Assembly: GCA_963710715.1 (NCBI GenBank)
Contig: CAVQBL010000003.1
Coordinates: 1 to 27,391, forward strand
Direction of reading: 5' to 3'
DNA: 27,391 nucleotides
Origin: CAVQBL01 sp963710715
GTDB lineage: Bacteria > Pseudomonadota > Gammaproteobacteria > DSM-16500
In this document: positions 14,532 through 22,040 of the stretch, piece by piece
Position numbering within the stretch: position 1 is the first letter of the stretch
Layout of the letters: every line of letters begins with the position of its first letter
Translations under genes and position numbers: made by a program
Notes under the pieces: model-generated
Database searches by the model: none
Told to the model about the DNA's origin: nothing
The model's input: the letters and a program-made list of their open reading frames with translations, nothing else

Positions 14532-15613
14532 AAGCAGGAATAGCAGGTGGAGGCATCATGGGACAGTTACTGGCATTTTCGCTCATCAATGCTGGGTGGA
14601 ATGTCACATTATTCGACACGGATATCACAAATAATTGCAGTCAAGCCGCTGCTGGATTGCTCACCCCTCTCGCCGAATTAGAAAAAAATGATTTAATTAT
14701 TTTTCAGTTAGGAGAAGAATCACTTACAAAACATTGGCCCATTATTCTAAATAGATTGGAAAGAAAAATTTATTTTCAAAAATCAGGTAGCTTAATTTTA
14801 TCACATCCAAAAGATCGGGCAGATCTGAATCGATTTATACAAATAATATCAACCAAGGTAAACAATGATGATTGTTATCAACAATTAAATAAAGGTGAAA
14901 TATCTCAACTTGAACCTGATCTCTCAAAATTTAACAGTGGATATTATTTTCCTAATGAGGGGCAAATCGATAATCAGACGCTATTAAGTACACTACAAAA
15001 TTATTTAATTGAGAGAGAAATAAATTTGATTAAAGACACTGTTGTTTTAGAAGTGAGACCAGGAGAAATAGTAACCCAAAAGAAATATATATTTGAAAAA
15101 TATAAATTTGGTAAATATAAATTTGATTGGGTATTAGATTGCAGAGGCCTAGGATCAAAATATATGTTTAATGACTTGCGCGGTGTAAGAGGCGAATTAA
15201 TATGGTTACATGCTCCAGACATCTCTATCACCCGCCCTATACGTTTTTTGCACCCACGATATAGCATATATATTGTCCCACGGCCTAATCAAATTTACCT
15301 AATTGGTTCCAGTGAAATTGAATCAACCGATTTTTCTAATATTTCTGTTAGAACAGCATTAGAATTATTAACCGCTATTTTTTATGTCAATTCCAATTTT
15401 AGTGAAGCACGGATAATAAAAACAGTTACACAATGCCGGCCAACCTTACTGAATAATTTACCAAAAATAAAATATACAAATGGGTTAATCTGCGTTAATG
15501 GACTTTATAGACATGGATTCTTGATTGCACCCACATTAGCGCATGATATTACTCAATGGATACAACAAGGGAAAATTGAACGTTATCCACAACTCTGGGA
15601 GAAATACTCATGA
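14528..15613 (+). CDS. thiO: Glycine oxidase ThiO
   Basis: ThiO is an FAD-dependent D-amino-acid-oxidase-family enzyme that oxidises glycine to the imine used by ThiG for the thiazole ring, replacing the radical enzyme ThiH. The start is the ATG at 14528, giving 361 residues; the frame extends further upstream but overlaps thiC. The dinucleotide-binding motif G4-IAGGGIMG12 lies at the very N-terminus, followed by SQAAAGLLTPLAE, a FAD-contact block common to this family, and near the C-terminus VTQCRPTLLNNLP and NGLYRHGFLIAPTLA, which close the FAD site. The ATGA overlaps at both ends (thiC and thiS) show tight translational coupling. Confidence 0.93.
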   Translation: MKAGIAGGGIMGQLLAFSLINAGWNVTLFDTDITNNCSQAAAGLLTPLAELEKNDLIIFQLGEESLTKHWPIILNRLERKIYFQKSGSLILSHPKDRADLNRFIQIISTKVNNDDCYQQLNKGEISQLEPDLSKFNSGYYFPNEGQIDNQTLLSTLQNYLIEREINLIKDTVVLEVRPGEIVTQKKYIFEKYKFGKYKFDWVLDCRGLGSKYMFNDLRGVRGELIWLHAPDISITRPIRFLHPRYSIYIVPRPNQIYLIGSSEIESTDFSNISVRTALELLTAIFYVNSNFSEARIIKTVTQCRPTLLNNLPKIKYTNGLICVNGLYRHGFLIAPTLAHDITQWIQQGKIERYPQLWEKYS

Positions 15614-15813
15614 TGAGCATACGCTTAAATAATGAGGTGATTAAAATTTTAAAGAATCAATCCTTATTACATTTATTGACTGAAAAAGGTTACACAAATA
15701 ATCTTTATGCCGTAGCTTTAAATCATCATTTTGTTCCACGAACACAACATGCAAAAACTTTTTTACAGGAAAATGATGCTATCGAAATTATTGTACCTAT
15801 GCAAGGCGGATAA
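15610..15813 (+). CDS. thiS: Sulfur carrier protein ThiS
   Basis: This is a 67-residue ubiquitin-fold sulfur carrier ending in the required Gly-Gly (VPMQGG). ThiF adenylates the C-terminal Gly, sulfur is then loaded as a thiocarboxylate, and ThiG uses it. FVPRTQHAKTFLQENDAIEI is the typical ThiS hydrophobic-core block. It starts at the ATG overlapping the thiO stop; a second ATG three bases later would remove one residue. Confidence 0.95.
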   Translation: MMSIRLNNEVIKILKNQSLLHLLTEKGYTNNLYAVALNHHFVPRTQHAKTFLQENDAIEIIVPMQGG

Positions 15814-15816
15814 CAG

Positions 15817-16605
15817 ATGTGGAAATTAGCAGATAAAATAGTTTCAAGTCGATTTTTACTAGGAACGGCTCAATATCCTTCATTACAAGTGATGCAAGAT
15901 GCAATTATTGCCTCGGAAGTGAATATCATTACTGTTTCTTTAAAACGTCAATCACCAAAGGAAAGAAGTGGTTCTCATTTTTGGGATTTTATAAAAGATT
16001 TAAATTGCCATTTATTACCTAATACAGCGGGCTGTCATAACGCAAATGAGGCAATAACAACAGCAGAAATGTCACGAGAAATATTTCAAACCCATTGGAT
16101 TAAATTAGAAGTCATCGGTGATGATTACAACCTCCAACCTGATCCATTTGAATTAGTAAAAGCAGCAAAAATTCTCGTTCAAAATAGCTTTGAAGTTTTC
16201 CCCTACTGCACTGATGACTTGGTTTTATGCCAGCGTTTAATCGATTGTGGCTGTCAAGTTCTTATGCCTTGGGCAGCACCGATTGGCTCTGGAAAAGGTA
16301 TTATTAATTCCTACGCGCTTGAAACACTACGGGCTAGATTGCCAGACACTGTATTGATTGTTGATGCTGGTATTGGCAAACCTTCCCATGCAGTTCAAGC
16401 AATGGAATTAGGTTTTGACGGTGTATTGCTTAATACAGCTGTTGCATTAGCAAAAGATCCCATAAAAATGGCAAGCGCTTTTCGCGACGCAATCATTGCG
16501 GGACGGGCTGCCTTCGAATCAGGCATGACACCCGAAAGAAATATGGCTAATCCTAGCACCTCATTACTGGATACTCCCTTCTGGCACCAAAAGGTCACTG
16601 TATGA
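15817..16605 (+). CDS. thiG: Thiazole synthase ThiG
   Basis: This 262-residue TIM-barrel enzyme builds the thiazole phosphate from deoxyxylulose 5-phosphate, dehydroglycine and ThiS thiocarboxylate. Visible blocks are SRFLLGTAQYPS, LLPNTAGCHNANEA, WIKLEVIGDD with the Schiff-base Lys96, MPWAAPIGSGKG, IVDAGIGKPSHA and GVLLNTAVALAKDP. The GGCGGAT before the ATG is part of the thiS end, only a few bases away. The stop overlaps the thiDE start (ATGA). All key residues are intact. Confidence 0.96.
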   Translation: MWKLADKIVSSRFLLGTAQYPSLQVMQDAIIASEVNIITVSLKRQSPKERSGSHFWDFIKDLNCHLLPNTAGCHNANEAITTAEMSREIFQTHWIKLEVIGDDYNLQPDPFELVKAAKILVQNSFEVFPYCTDDLVLCQRLIDCGCQVLMPWAAPIGSGKGIINSYALETLRARLPDTVLIVDAGIGKPSHAVQAMELGFDGVLLNTAVALAKDPIKMASAFRDAIIAGRAAFESGMTPERNMANPSTSLLDTPFWHQKVTV

Positions 16606-18086
16606 ATCAAAACATTGCCTGGACCATTGCAGGATCAGATTCAAGCGGCGGCGCTGGCATACAAACTGATTTAAAAACATTTCAGAATTTAGGCGTGCAC
16701 GGATGTTCCGTTATTACTGCTGTCACAGCTCAAAACAATCTGGAAATAAATGAAATTCAGTATCTACCACCGGAATCAGTTGCAGCACAAATCAACAGTC
16801 TAAAAAATCACTTTACACCAAAAGCAATTAAAATTGGCATGCTTGGCAACTCATCTGCAATAGAAAAAATAATTAATTTTTTAAGTGATTACTCTGGTCA
16901 TGTCGTACTGGATCCATTAATAACATCCACATCCGGAAAAAATCTATTTAATAAAAATTTAAAAAATTATATCTCTCAAATGATAAATACTTTTTATTTT
17001 GTTGATGTTATTACTCCAAATATTCCAGAAGTGGAAAAAATACTAAACTGCAAATTAAAGTCTTATCAAGATATTGAAAACAGTGCAAAAGAAATTTTAT
17101 CTTTAGGAGTAAAAAGTATTTTAATTAAAGGTGGACATTTTGAGCATGACACCCTTTTTAGTCAAGATTACTGGACCAATGGTTTGCAGTCATTTTGGCT
17201 TTCAAATAAACGCTTTCCACAGTGTAATTATCGTGGCACAGGATGTGCCTTATCTTCAGCAATAACTGCTTGTTTGGCCTTAGGATATAACATTACAGAT
17301 GCTGTTGTAATTGCAAAAATGTATGTCAATCGAGGCATTCGATTATCAAAAGCCATGCAGCATAATTCTGCGCTACTTGCGCACAGCCATTGGCCAGAAG
17401 AAGAAATAGATCTACCCTATCTTACCTATCAACCAATATATCATTCACCAGAAAAATTTATCGAGACAGATGCACGAGTAGGACTTTATCCAGTAATCGA
17501 TAGCATAGAGTGGTTAAAAAAGCTATTACCTCTAGGAGTAAAATCAGTGCAACTCCGTATTAAAAATAAACAAGGTTTAGCGCTTGAAAATGAAATCGAA
17601 GAAAGTATAAAGCTAGCTCAAAAATATCAAGCCAAGCTTTTTATTAATGATTACTGGGAGCATGCTGTACGTTATAGCGCTTACGGAGTGCATTTAGGTC
17701 AAGCTGATTTAAATACGGCAGATATCAATATAATTCGAAAAGCTAACTTACGTTTAGGAATCAGCACTCACTGCTATTATGAAGTTGCGCGTGCACATTC
17801 ACTAAAACCTTCTTATATAGCTTGCGGTCCCGTTTTTGAAACAACCAGCAAGATCATGCCATTCCCTCCTCTGGGAATTTCACAACTCTGTCGCTTGCGA
17901 AAAACTTTAAACTATCCTCTGGTTGCAATTGGCGGCATTAGCGTTGACAAAATAAATGCTGTCATTCAAACAGGCGTAGCTGGAATTGCGATGATATCTG
18001 CAATCACTCGCGCACAAGACCCTATTGCTACCACAAAAAAACTTTTAATTATGATAAATAATAACTATGTCACTCACACCCGATGA
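16602..18086 (+). CDS. thiDE: Bifunctional HMP(-P) kinase / thiamine-phosphate synthase ThiDE
   Basis: This 494-residue fusion has an N-terminal ThiD part (about 1-260) with the ribokinase-fold start AGSDSSGGAGIQTDLK, VLDPLITSTSG and the ATP/anion-hole motif FPQCNYRGTGCALSSA. After a linker, ThiE (about 290-490) has GVKSVQLRIKNK, LFINDYWEHAV, YGVHLGQADL, the pyrophosphate-binding ACGPVFETTSK and VAIGGIS. ThiD phosphorylates HMP-P to HMP-PP; ThiE condenses it with the thiazole phosphate into thiamine phosphate. Fusion of the two enzymes supplies the last two steps from one polypeptide. It overlaps thiG by four bases and thiF by 20. Confidence 0.95.
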   Translation: MNQNIAWTIAGSDSSGGAGIQTDLKTFQNLGVHGCSVITAVTAQNNLEINEIQYLPPESVAAQINSLKNHFTPKAIKIGMLGNSSAIEKIINFLSDYSGHVVLDPLITSTSGKNLFNKNLKNYISQMINTFYFVDVITPNIPEVEKILNCKLKSYQDIENSAKEILSLGVKSILIKGGHFEHDTLFSQDYWTNGLQSFWLSNKRFPQCNYRGTGCALSSAITACLALGYNITDAVVIAKMYVNRGIRLSKAMQHNSALLAHSHWPEEEIDLPYLTYQPIYHSPEKFIETDARVGLYPVIDSIEWLKKLLPLGVKSVQLRIKNKQGLALENEIEESIKLAQKYQAKLFINDYWEHAVRYSAYGVHLGQADLNTADINIIRKANLRLGISTHCYYEVARAHSLKPSYIACGPVFETTSKIMPFPPLGISQLCRLRKTLNYPLVAIGGISVDKINAVIQTGVAGIAMISAITRAQDPIATTKKLLIMINNNYVTHTR

Positions 18087-18819
18087 AATAAATCGATATT
18101 CTCAGCAATTAAAACTTGAGCATATTGGACTGGAAGGACAGTTAAAATTAAAAAACAGCCGAGTACTGTGTATTGGTGCCGGCGGGTTAGGATCATCGTT
18201 ATTATTTTATTTAACCGCAGCTGGCATAGGGAAAATTGGAATTGTTGATCATGATGTTGTTGAACTTAGCAATTTACATAGACAAATCTTATATCAAGAT
18301 TCACAGCTAGGACAAAAAAAATCAGCCGTTGCAAAACAGCAATTATCCGCTCTTAATCCTCATATTGATATTCATGCATATTCTGAAAAATTTAATTTAC
18401 AAAATGCAAATGAATTGATTAATCAATATGACATTATTGCTGATTGTTCAGATAACTTCGCTACACGTTATTTAATTAATGACATTTGTTATTATTTGAA
18501 TAAGCCTTATGCATTTGCCAGTGTTTCTCAATTTGAAGGGCAATGTTCTTTGTTTTTAGGCAAACACAGTCCGTGCTTTCGCTGTTTATTTCCATCGACA
18601 TCCACTATGACTCCAAACTGTAGTGAAGGCGGAATTCTTGGAGTACTCCCAGGTTTATTGGGAATTATTCAAGCAACAGAAATAATGAAATATACATTAA
18701 ACTTAGGTAACACCCTAGCAGGCCATTTATTGACAATTGATGCACTAAACATGCAATTTCGTAAATTTCAATTCACACAAAATACAGAATGTTCGCTATG
18801 CGTTTGCTATACTGGTTAA
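18067..18819 (+). CDS. thiF: ThiF-type adenylyltransferase
   Basis: This 250-residue E1-like enzyme of the ThiF/MoeB/HesA family activates the ThiS C-terminus with ATP. It has the nucleotide loop G37-AGGLGS, DHDVVELSNLHRQ, the DCSDNFATRYLIND block, C185 in TPNCSEGGILG (position of the ThiF catalytic Cys) and zinc-site pairs C170-x-x-C173 and C242-x-x-C245. No rhodanese domain follows, so it is the short form. As the last gene of the operon next to thiS and thiG, ThiF is more likely than MoeB. It starts within the end of thiDE. No clear terminator was found in 18820-18890. Confidence 0.92.
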   Translation: MSLTPDEINRYSQQLKLEHIGLEGQLKLKNSRVLCIGAGGLGSSLLFYLTAAGIGKIGIVDHDVVELSNLHRQILYQDSQLGQKKSAVAKQQLSALNPHIDIHAYSEKFNLQNANELINQYDIIADCSDNFATRYLINDICYYLNKPYAFASVSQFEGQCSLFLGKHSPCFRCLFPSTSTMTPNCSEGGILGVLPGLLGIIQATEIMKYTLNLGNTLAGHLLTIDALNMQFRKFQFTQNTECSLCVCYTG

Positions 18820-18902
18820 TGGAGTATTAGAAAGTTAATCATTGCAGATTATAGATTTAGTAATAAATTCAATTAACTAATCAACAATGAGAGGATAAGT
18901 TT

Positions 18903-19211
18903 ATGGACAGCAAACATTACGGATGGTTATTAACATTATTCCTTGCAATATGCCTAGCTGTTAGCCCAGGCATTGCAACAGCACATGGGCATGGTGGCGG
19001 CCATGGTGGGCATGGTGGTGGACATGGCGGCGGACATGGTGGTTGGCACGGTGGTCATGGTGGCGGTTGGCATGGCGGCTGGCATGGGGGACGCGGTTGG
19101 CATGGCGGTGGCTGGCATAGTAGAAGAGGCTATTACTGGAATGGTGGGTGGTATTCTAACTGCAGCTTTGGTTGGATAAATGGAGTTTATGTTGCAATTA
19201 ATTGCTGGTAA
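18903..19211 (+). CDS. Secreted Gly/His-rich small protein
   Basis: The 102-residue precursor has a good signal peptide (hydrophobic core LLTLFLAICLAVSPG, likely cleavage after ATA at residue 27). The mature part is dominated by HGGGHGG and GGWHGG repeats up to about residue 73, then a Tyr/Trp-rich tail with two Cys (SNCSFG, INCW) that could form a disulfide. A strong AGAGG site precedes the ATG. The dense His spacing would suit binding of Zn, Ni or Cu in the periplasm or outside the cell, but this is inference. Similar Gly/His-rich secreted proteins are widespread and mostly uncharacterised. It is separated from thiF by 83 bases and probably has its own promoter. Confidence 0.8.
   Translation: MDSKHYGWLLTLFLAICLAVSPGIATAHGHGGGHGGHGGGHGGGHGGWHGGHGGGWHGGWHGGRGWHGGGWHSRRGYYWNGGWYSNCSFGWINGVYVAINCW
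18985..19125 (+). repeat. Degenerate GGTGG/CATGG coding repeat
   Basis: The stretch is made of irregular 9-15-bp units of catggtggc type that encode the HGG and WHGG repeats. It is strongly G-rich compared with the rest of the window and likely prone to copy-number change. Confidence 0.7.
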
Positions 19212-19228
19212 CCAGTAGAGTCCCTGGT

Positions 19229-19262
19229 CCTGTTGGCATTTCTACACGAAATGCCAAACAGG
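19229..19262. terminator. Hairpin after the Gly/His-rich gene
   Basis: The arms cctgttggcattt and aaatgccaaacagg pair with a single bulged base around a 7-base loop, 18 bases after the stop. A T-run is missing, so termination is plausible but unproved. The remainder to 19516 shows no convincing gene. Confidence 0.5.
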
Positions 19263-19516
19263 CACCTTATGATGAGGATCAATCATAGCAATGGATCGCT
19301 CTACGCGGTATCCAGACAGACTTTGAAAAAATACGGTGCCGAATTTCAGGCATTTCAAAGCATTTTCGTTCCAAACGTATTCCTTTATTACAAAATTAAC
19401 TTGACTCATTGGGCCGCCTACCCCAAAAAAATAATTATTACTGTAAGATAGCTGCTATAACTCAACGCAATATCTACCTTGGTAAATGAGCTGCAAGCGC
19501 TAAGCAAAAAACGATA

Positions 19517-21712
19517 TCACTTATTAGCCTTCAACCAATTAATCACATATTTTTTCGTTTGATCAAGCACAGTTAGAAATTGCTTACATAATTCTTCTAA
19601 TAATTTCCGATGTCCCGCCTTGTAATAACGCTCTACATATTGGCAAGCGTAGCGCATCCGACTTATGCCACAATAAATACAGGCTCCTTTAAGTTTATGT
19701 GTAATAGCAGCCACTTTTTCCCAATCTTGATTGGCACGGGCAGTATGAAAGGCTGCAATTTCTTCATTAGAAATAGCTTTTTCAACAAACAAGGAAAGCA
19801 CGTTTTTAACTTCTTCCTCATTACCAAGAACCGTGACCCCTTCTTTCATATCAAATAAGGGATACTGCTCTAGTTGAAATAATTGCTCTTCTGTGTCAGG
19901 CAAATCAGCTCCCAACAGTCCAACTCGCGCAGGTGAACTTTTTTGTGAAACTATGGCTGGTTTGGATACAGAAGTCTTTTTAGTAGACCTTTTCTTAGCA
20001 ACTCTCGATTTTTCTTTTATTACTTTTTTCTGTTTAGGGGATTCACAGAATTCTTTTAACATTCCTCTCGCTTTTTCTTCTGTCAGCGGTTTATCAAAAA
20101 CTTTATTCATGCCAGCAAGAATACACTCATCACTTGCCTGCCCAATCGCATGGCCTGTCAAAGCAACGATGGGTACAGGTGTTTTATCATTGGACTTTTC
20201 CCATAAGCGTATTAAAGCAGCAAGCTCATTCCCGCTCATACCGGGTAATCCCACATCACTTACCACCAAATCAAAATGGCGTGTCTTAAATAGCTGAAGT
20301 GCTGTTTCTGCATCCGGCGCTGCCTGAACAGTACAACCCATACTATGCAGCATGTTAGCACCCACATGCGATGCAATCGCATCATCTTCAATATAAAGCA
20401 CATTAACAGCGCCTTTTGCTCCATGCAGGACTTTTGTTTTCGCAGCAGGCTGTGGCGTTTTTGTTTCAGTAAGATTTAAAATAGCTGGATCACTAAACTC
20501 ACCAGGTGTAATAGCTACAGCGTCTTTTGCTTTGCCTGTTTTCATCAACAGCGCAAAGTGAAATGTTGTGCTTTTTTCTTCTTCGCTGCTGACATGGACT
20601 TCACCGCCTAATAAATTCACGTATTTTTTAACAATGTAAAGACCTATCCCGTGACCTTGGTGTATACCTTTGAAAGAAGGATTCACACGAAAAAATCGAT
20701 CAAATACTTGATTAATTTTTCCTTTGGGAATACCTATGCCTGTATCTGTTACACTGAATTCCAAATGCACATGGTCTTTATCATGGGCCAATACTTTGAC
20801 ATGTAAGTTTACCTGACCGTGTTCAGTAAATTTAATCGCATTTCCCAATAAGTTAAGTAAAATGCGCTCTATTTTCAAACGATCGGTAATGATGTAACGA
20901 GGAACATGAGGATCAATATCAAATACCAAATGAATTTCTTTCGTCTTAACAATAGGCAGTATTAAGTCACGTAATACCTGAATTCGTTCAAGCAAATCAA
21001 ATGTTTCTTTATGTAAATCTGCGTCATTGATATTTTCGGCAGAAATAACATCCAGTACTCCGTTTAAAAGATCTAACAAACGCTGGCCTGAAGCATGGAT
21101 CATATGCGCTGTATTTTGCTCATCTTTGGTTTGAGCACTTTTTTCCAGCATATTTGCAGCACCAATAACACCAGCTAGCGGTGTTCGGATATCATGACTC
21201 ATGTTTTGAATAAATTCAGTTTTTGCCCGATTTGCAGTTTCAGCTTTTTCTTTTGAAACTTCTAATTCCTCTTTAGCTTTTCGCAAAGCTTCTTCGGCCT
21301 GCTTTTCTTTAGTGACATCAACTGCGACCCCAGTTACTCCACAGCAATTACCTTCATCATCATAGATTGGAAACCCTCTATCAATAATCCACCTGATTTC
21401 TCCATCTGGCCGAATAATACGGTAATTTTCTTCATAGCGTGCATCAGAGCCTAACTTGGCAATACGCTCTGCCATGGCATTTATGGGGTGATGTTCTTTG
21501 GCGTCTTCAGGAAATAAGTAATTGATCCAGAGTTCTGGCTGTGAGTAAAGTATCTCTCGTGGTCTACCCCAAATTTTTTCAAATGCAGGGCTAATGTATT
21601 GAATTTTATCAAAATCAGGACTACTTAGCCAATAGACGCTTTCACTTTGTTCAGCAAGTTTTGCCAAAAAACTGCCAATATCCTCTAGTGTTAACTTACC
21701 GCGTTTAAGCAT
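19517..21712 (-). CDS. Hybrid sensor histidine kinase (PAS-HisKA-HATPase-REC-Hpt)
   Basis: This 731-residue protein has no membrane segment, so it senses a cytosolic signal. Residues 20-135 are a PAS/PAC domain (SVYWLSSPDFDKIQYI, YRIIRPDGEIRWI). A short coiled linker leads to the HisKA H-box FIQNMSHDIRTPLAG (His173). The ATPase domain has N287/N291 (LLNLLGNAIKF), D323TGIGIP and GHGIGLYIV. A receiver domain (437-553) has E442-D443-D444 and phospho-acceptor Asp486 (VVSDVGLPGMSG). A Lys-rich linker (561-582) precedes an Hpt domain with His672 (ITHKLKGA). It therefore carries a complete His-Asp-His phosphorelay and would need a separate response regulator, which is not in the window. AGGG precedes the ATG at 21712. 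It is divergent from the aminotransferase gene. Confidence 0.95.
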   Translation of the reverse strand: MLKRGKLTLEDIGSFLAKLAEQSESVYWLSSPDFDKIQYISPAFEKIWGRPREILYSQPELWINYLFPEDAKEHHPINAMAERIAKLGSDARYEENYRIIRPDGEIRWIIDRGFPIYDDEGNCCGVTGVAVDVTKEKQAEEALRKAKEELEVSKEKAETANRAKTEFIQNMSHDIRTPLAGVIGAANMLEKSAQTKDEQNTAHMIHASGQRLLDLLNGVLDVISAENINDADLHKETFDLLERIQVLRDLILPIVKTKEIHLVFDIDPHVPRYIITDRLKIERILLNLLGNAIKFTEHGQVNLHVKVLAHDKDHVHLEFSVTDTGIGIPKGKINQVFDRFFRVNPSFKGIHQGHGIGLYIVKKYVNLLGGEVHVSSEEEKSTTFHFALLMKTGKAKDAVAITPGEFSDPAILNLTETKTPQPAAKTKVLHGAKGAVNVLYIEDDAIASHVGANMLHSMGCTVQAAPDAETALQLFKTRHFDLVVSDVGLPGMSGNELAALIRLWEKSNDKTPVPIVALTGHAIGQASDECILAGMNKVFDKPLTEEKARGMLKEFCESPKQKKVIKEKSRVAKKRSTKKTSVSKPAIVSQKSSPARVGLLGADLPDTEEQLFQLEQYPLFDMKEGVTVLGNEEEVKNVLSLFVEKAISNEEIAAFHTARANQDWEKVAAITHKLKGACIYCGISRMRYACQYVERYYKAGHRKLLEELCKQFLTVLDQTKKYVINWLKANK

Positions 21713-21721
21713 ATTACCCTA

Positions 21722-21747
21722 TATATGATGCATGTATATGATGCATG
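21722..21747. repeat. Perfect 13-bp tandem duplication before the kinase gene
   Basis: tatatgatgcatg occurs twice back to back, each copy holding the palindrome atgcat, 10-35 bases upstream of the kinase ATG. It could be a slippage product or a pair of operator half-sites. The rest of the 328-base divergent region is AT-rich without a clear promoter pair. Confidence 0.7.
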
Positions 21748-22040
21748 CAGTGTTCATTGAATATTTATAAAATATAAAAAAGATCATTACGTTATACTAC
21801 ATCTAATCGTTAAAAATAGATGGATTTATAAAACACATAGCCCTATAATATCCCAAAAATAGTAATATCGAAAATAATAAAAATTAGCTGAACTAAAATA
21901 TGCTAGCTCTAGCAAGCGCTTTATGCCCTGAATACTAGTGATTTTTCGCTAAGTTGTCTTAGGCAGCCCATAAGCTTGCAGGATCCCAATGTAGTTAGTA
22001 TATATTTTGGAGCAGTATAGCAAGCAAAAAAGAGGTGTAT

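Noticed and set aside
18985..19125. CRISPR-like repeat
   Set aside because: The units are short, irregular and in frame; they encode a Gly/His repeat.
19233..19451. 72-aa plus-strand frame after the Gly/His-rich gene
   Set aside because: It begins inside a hairpin, has no RBS and its composition looks random.
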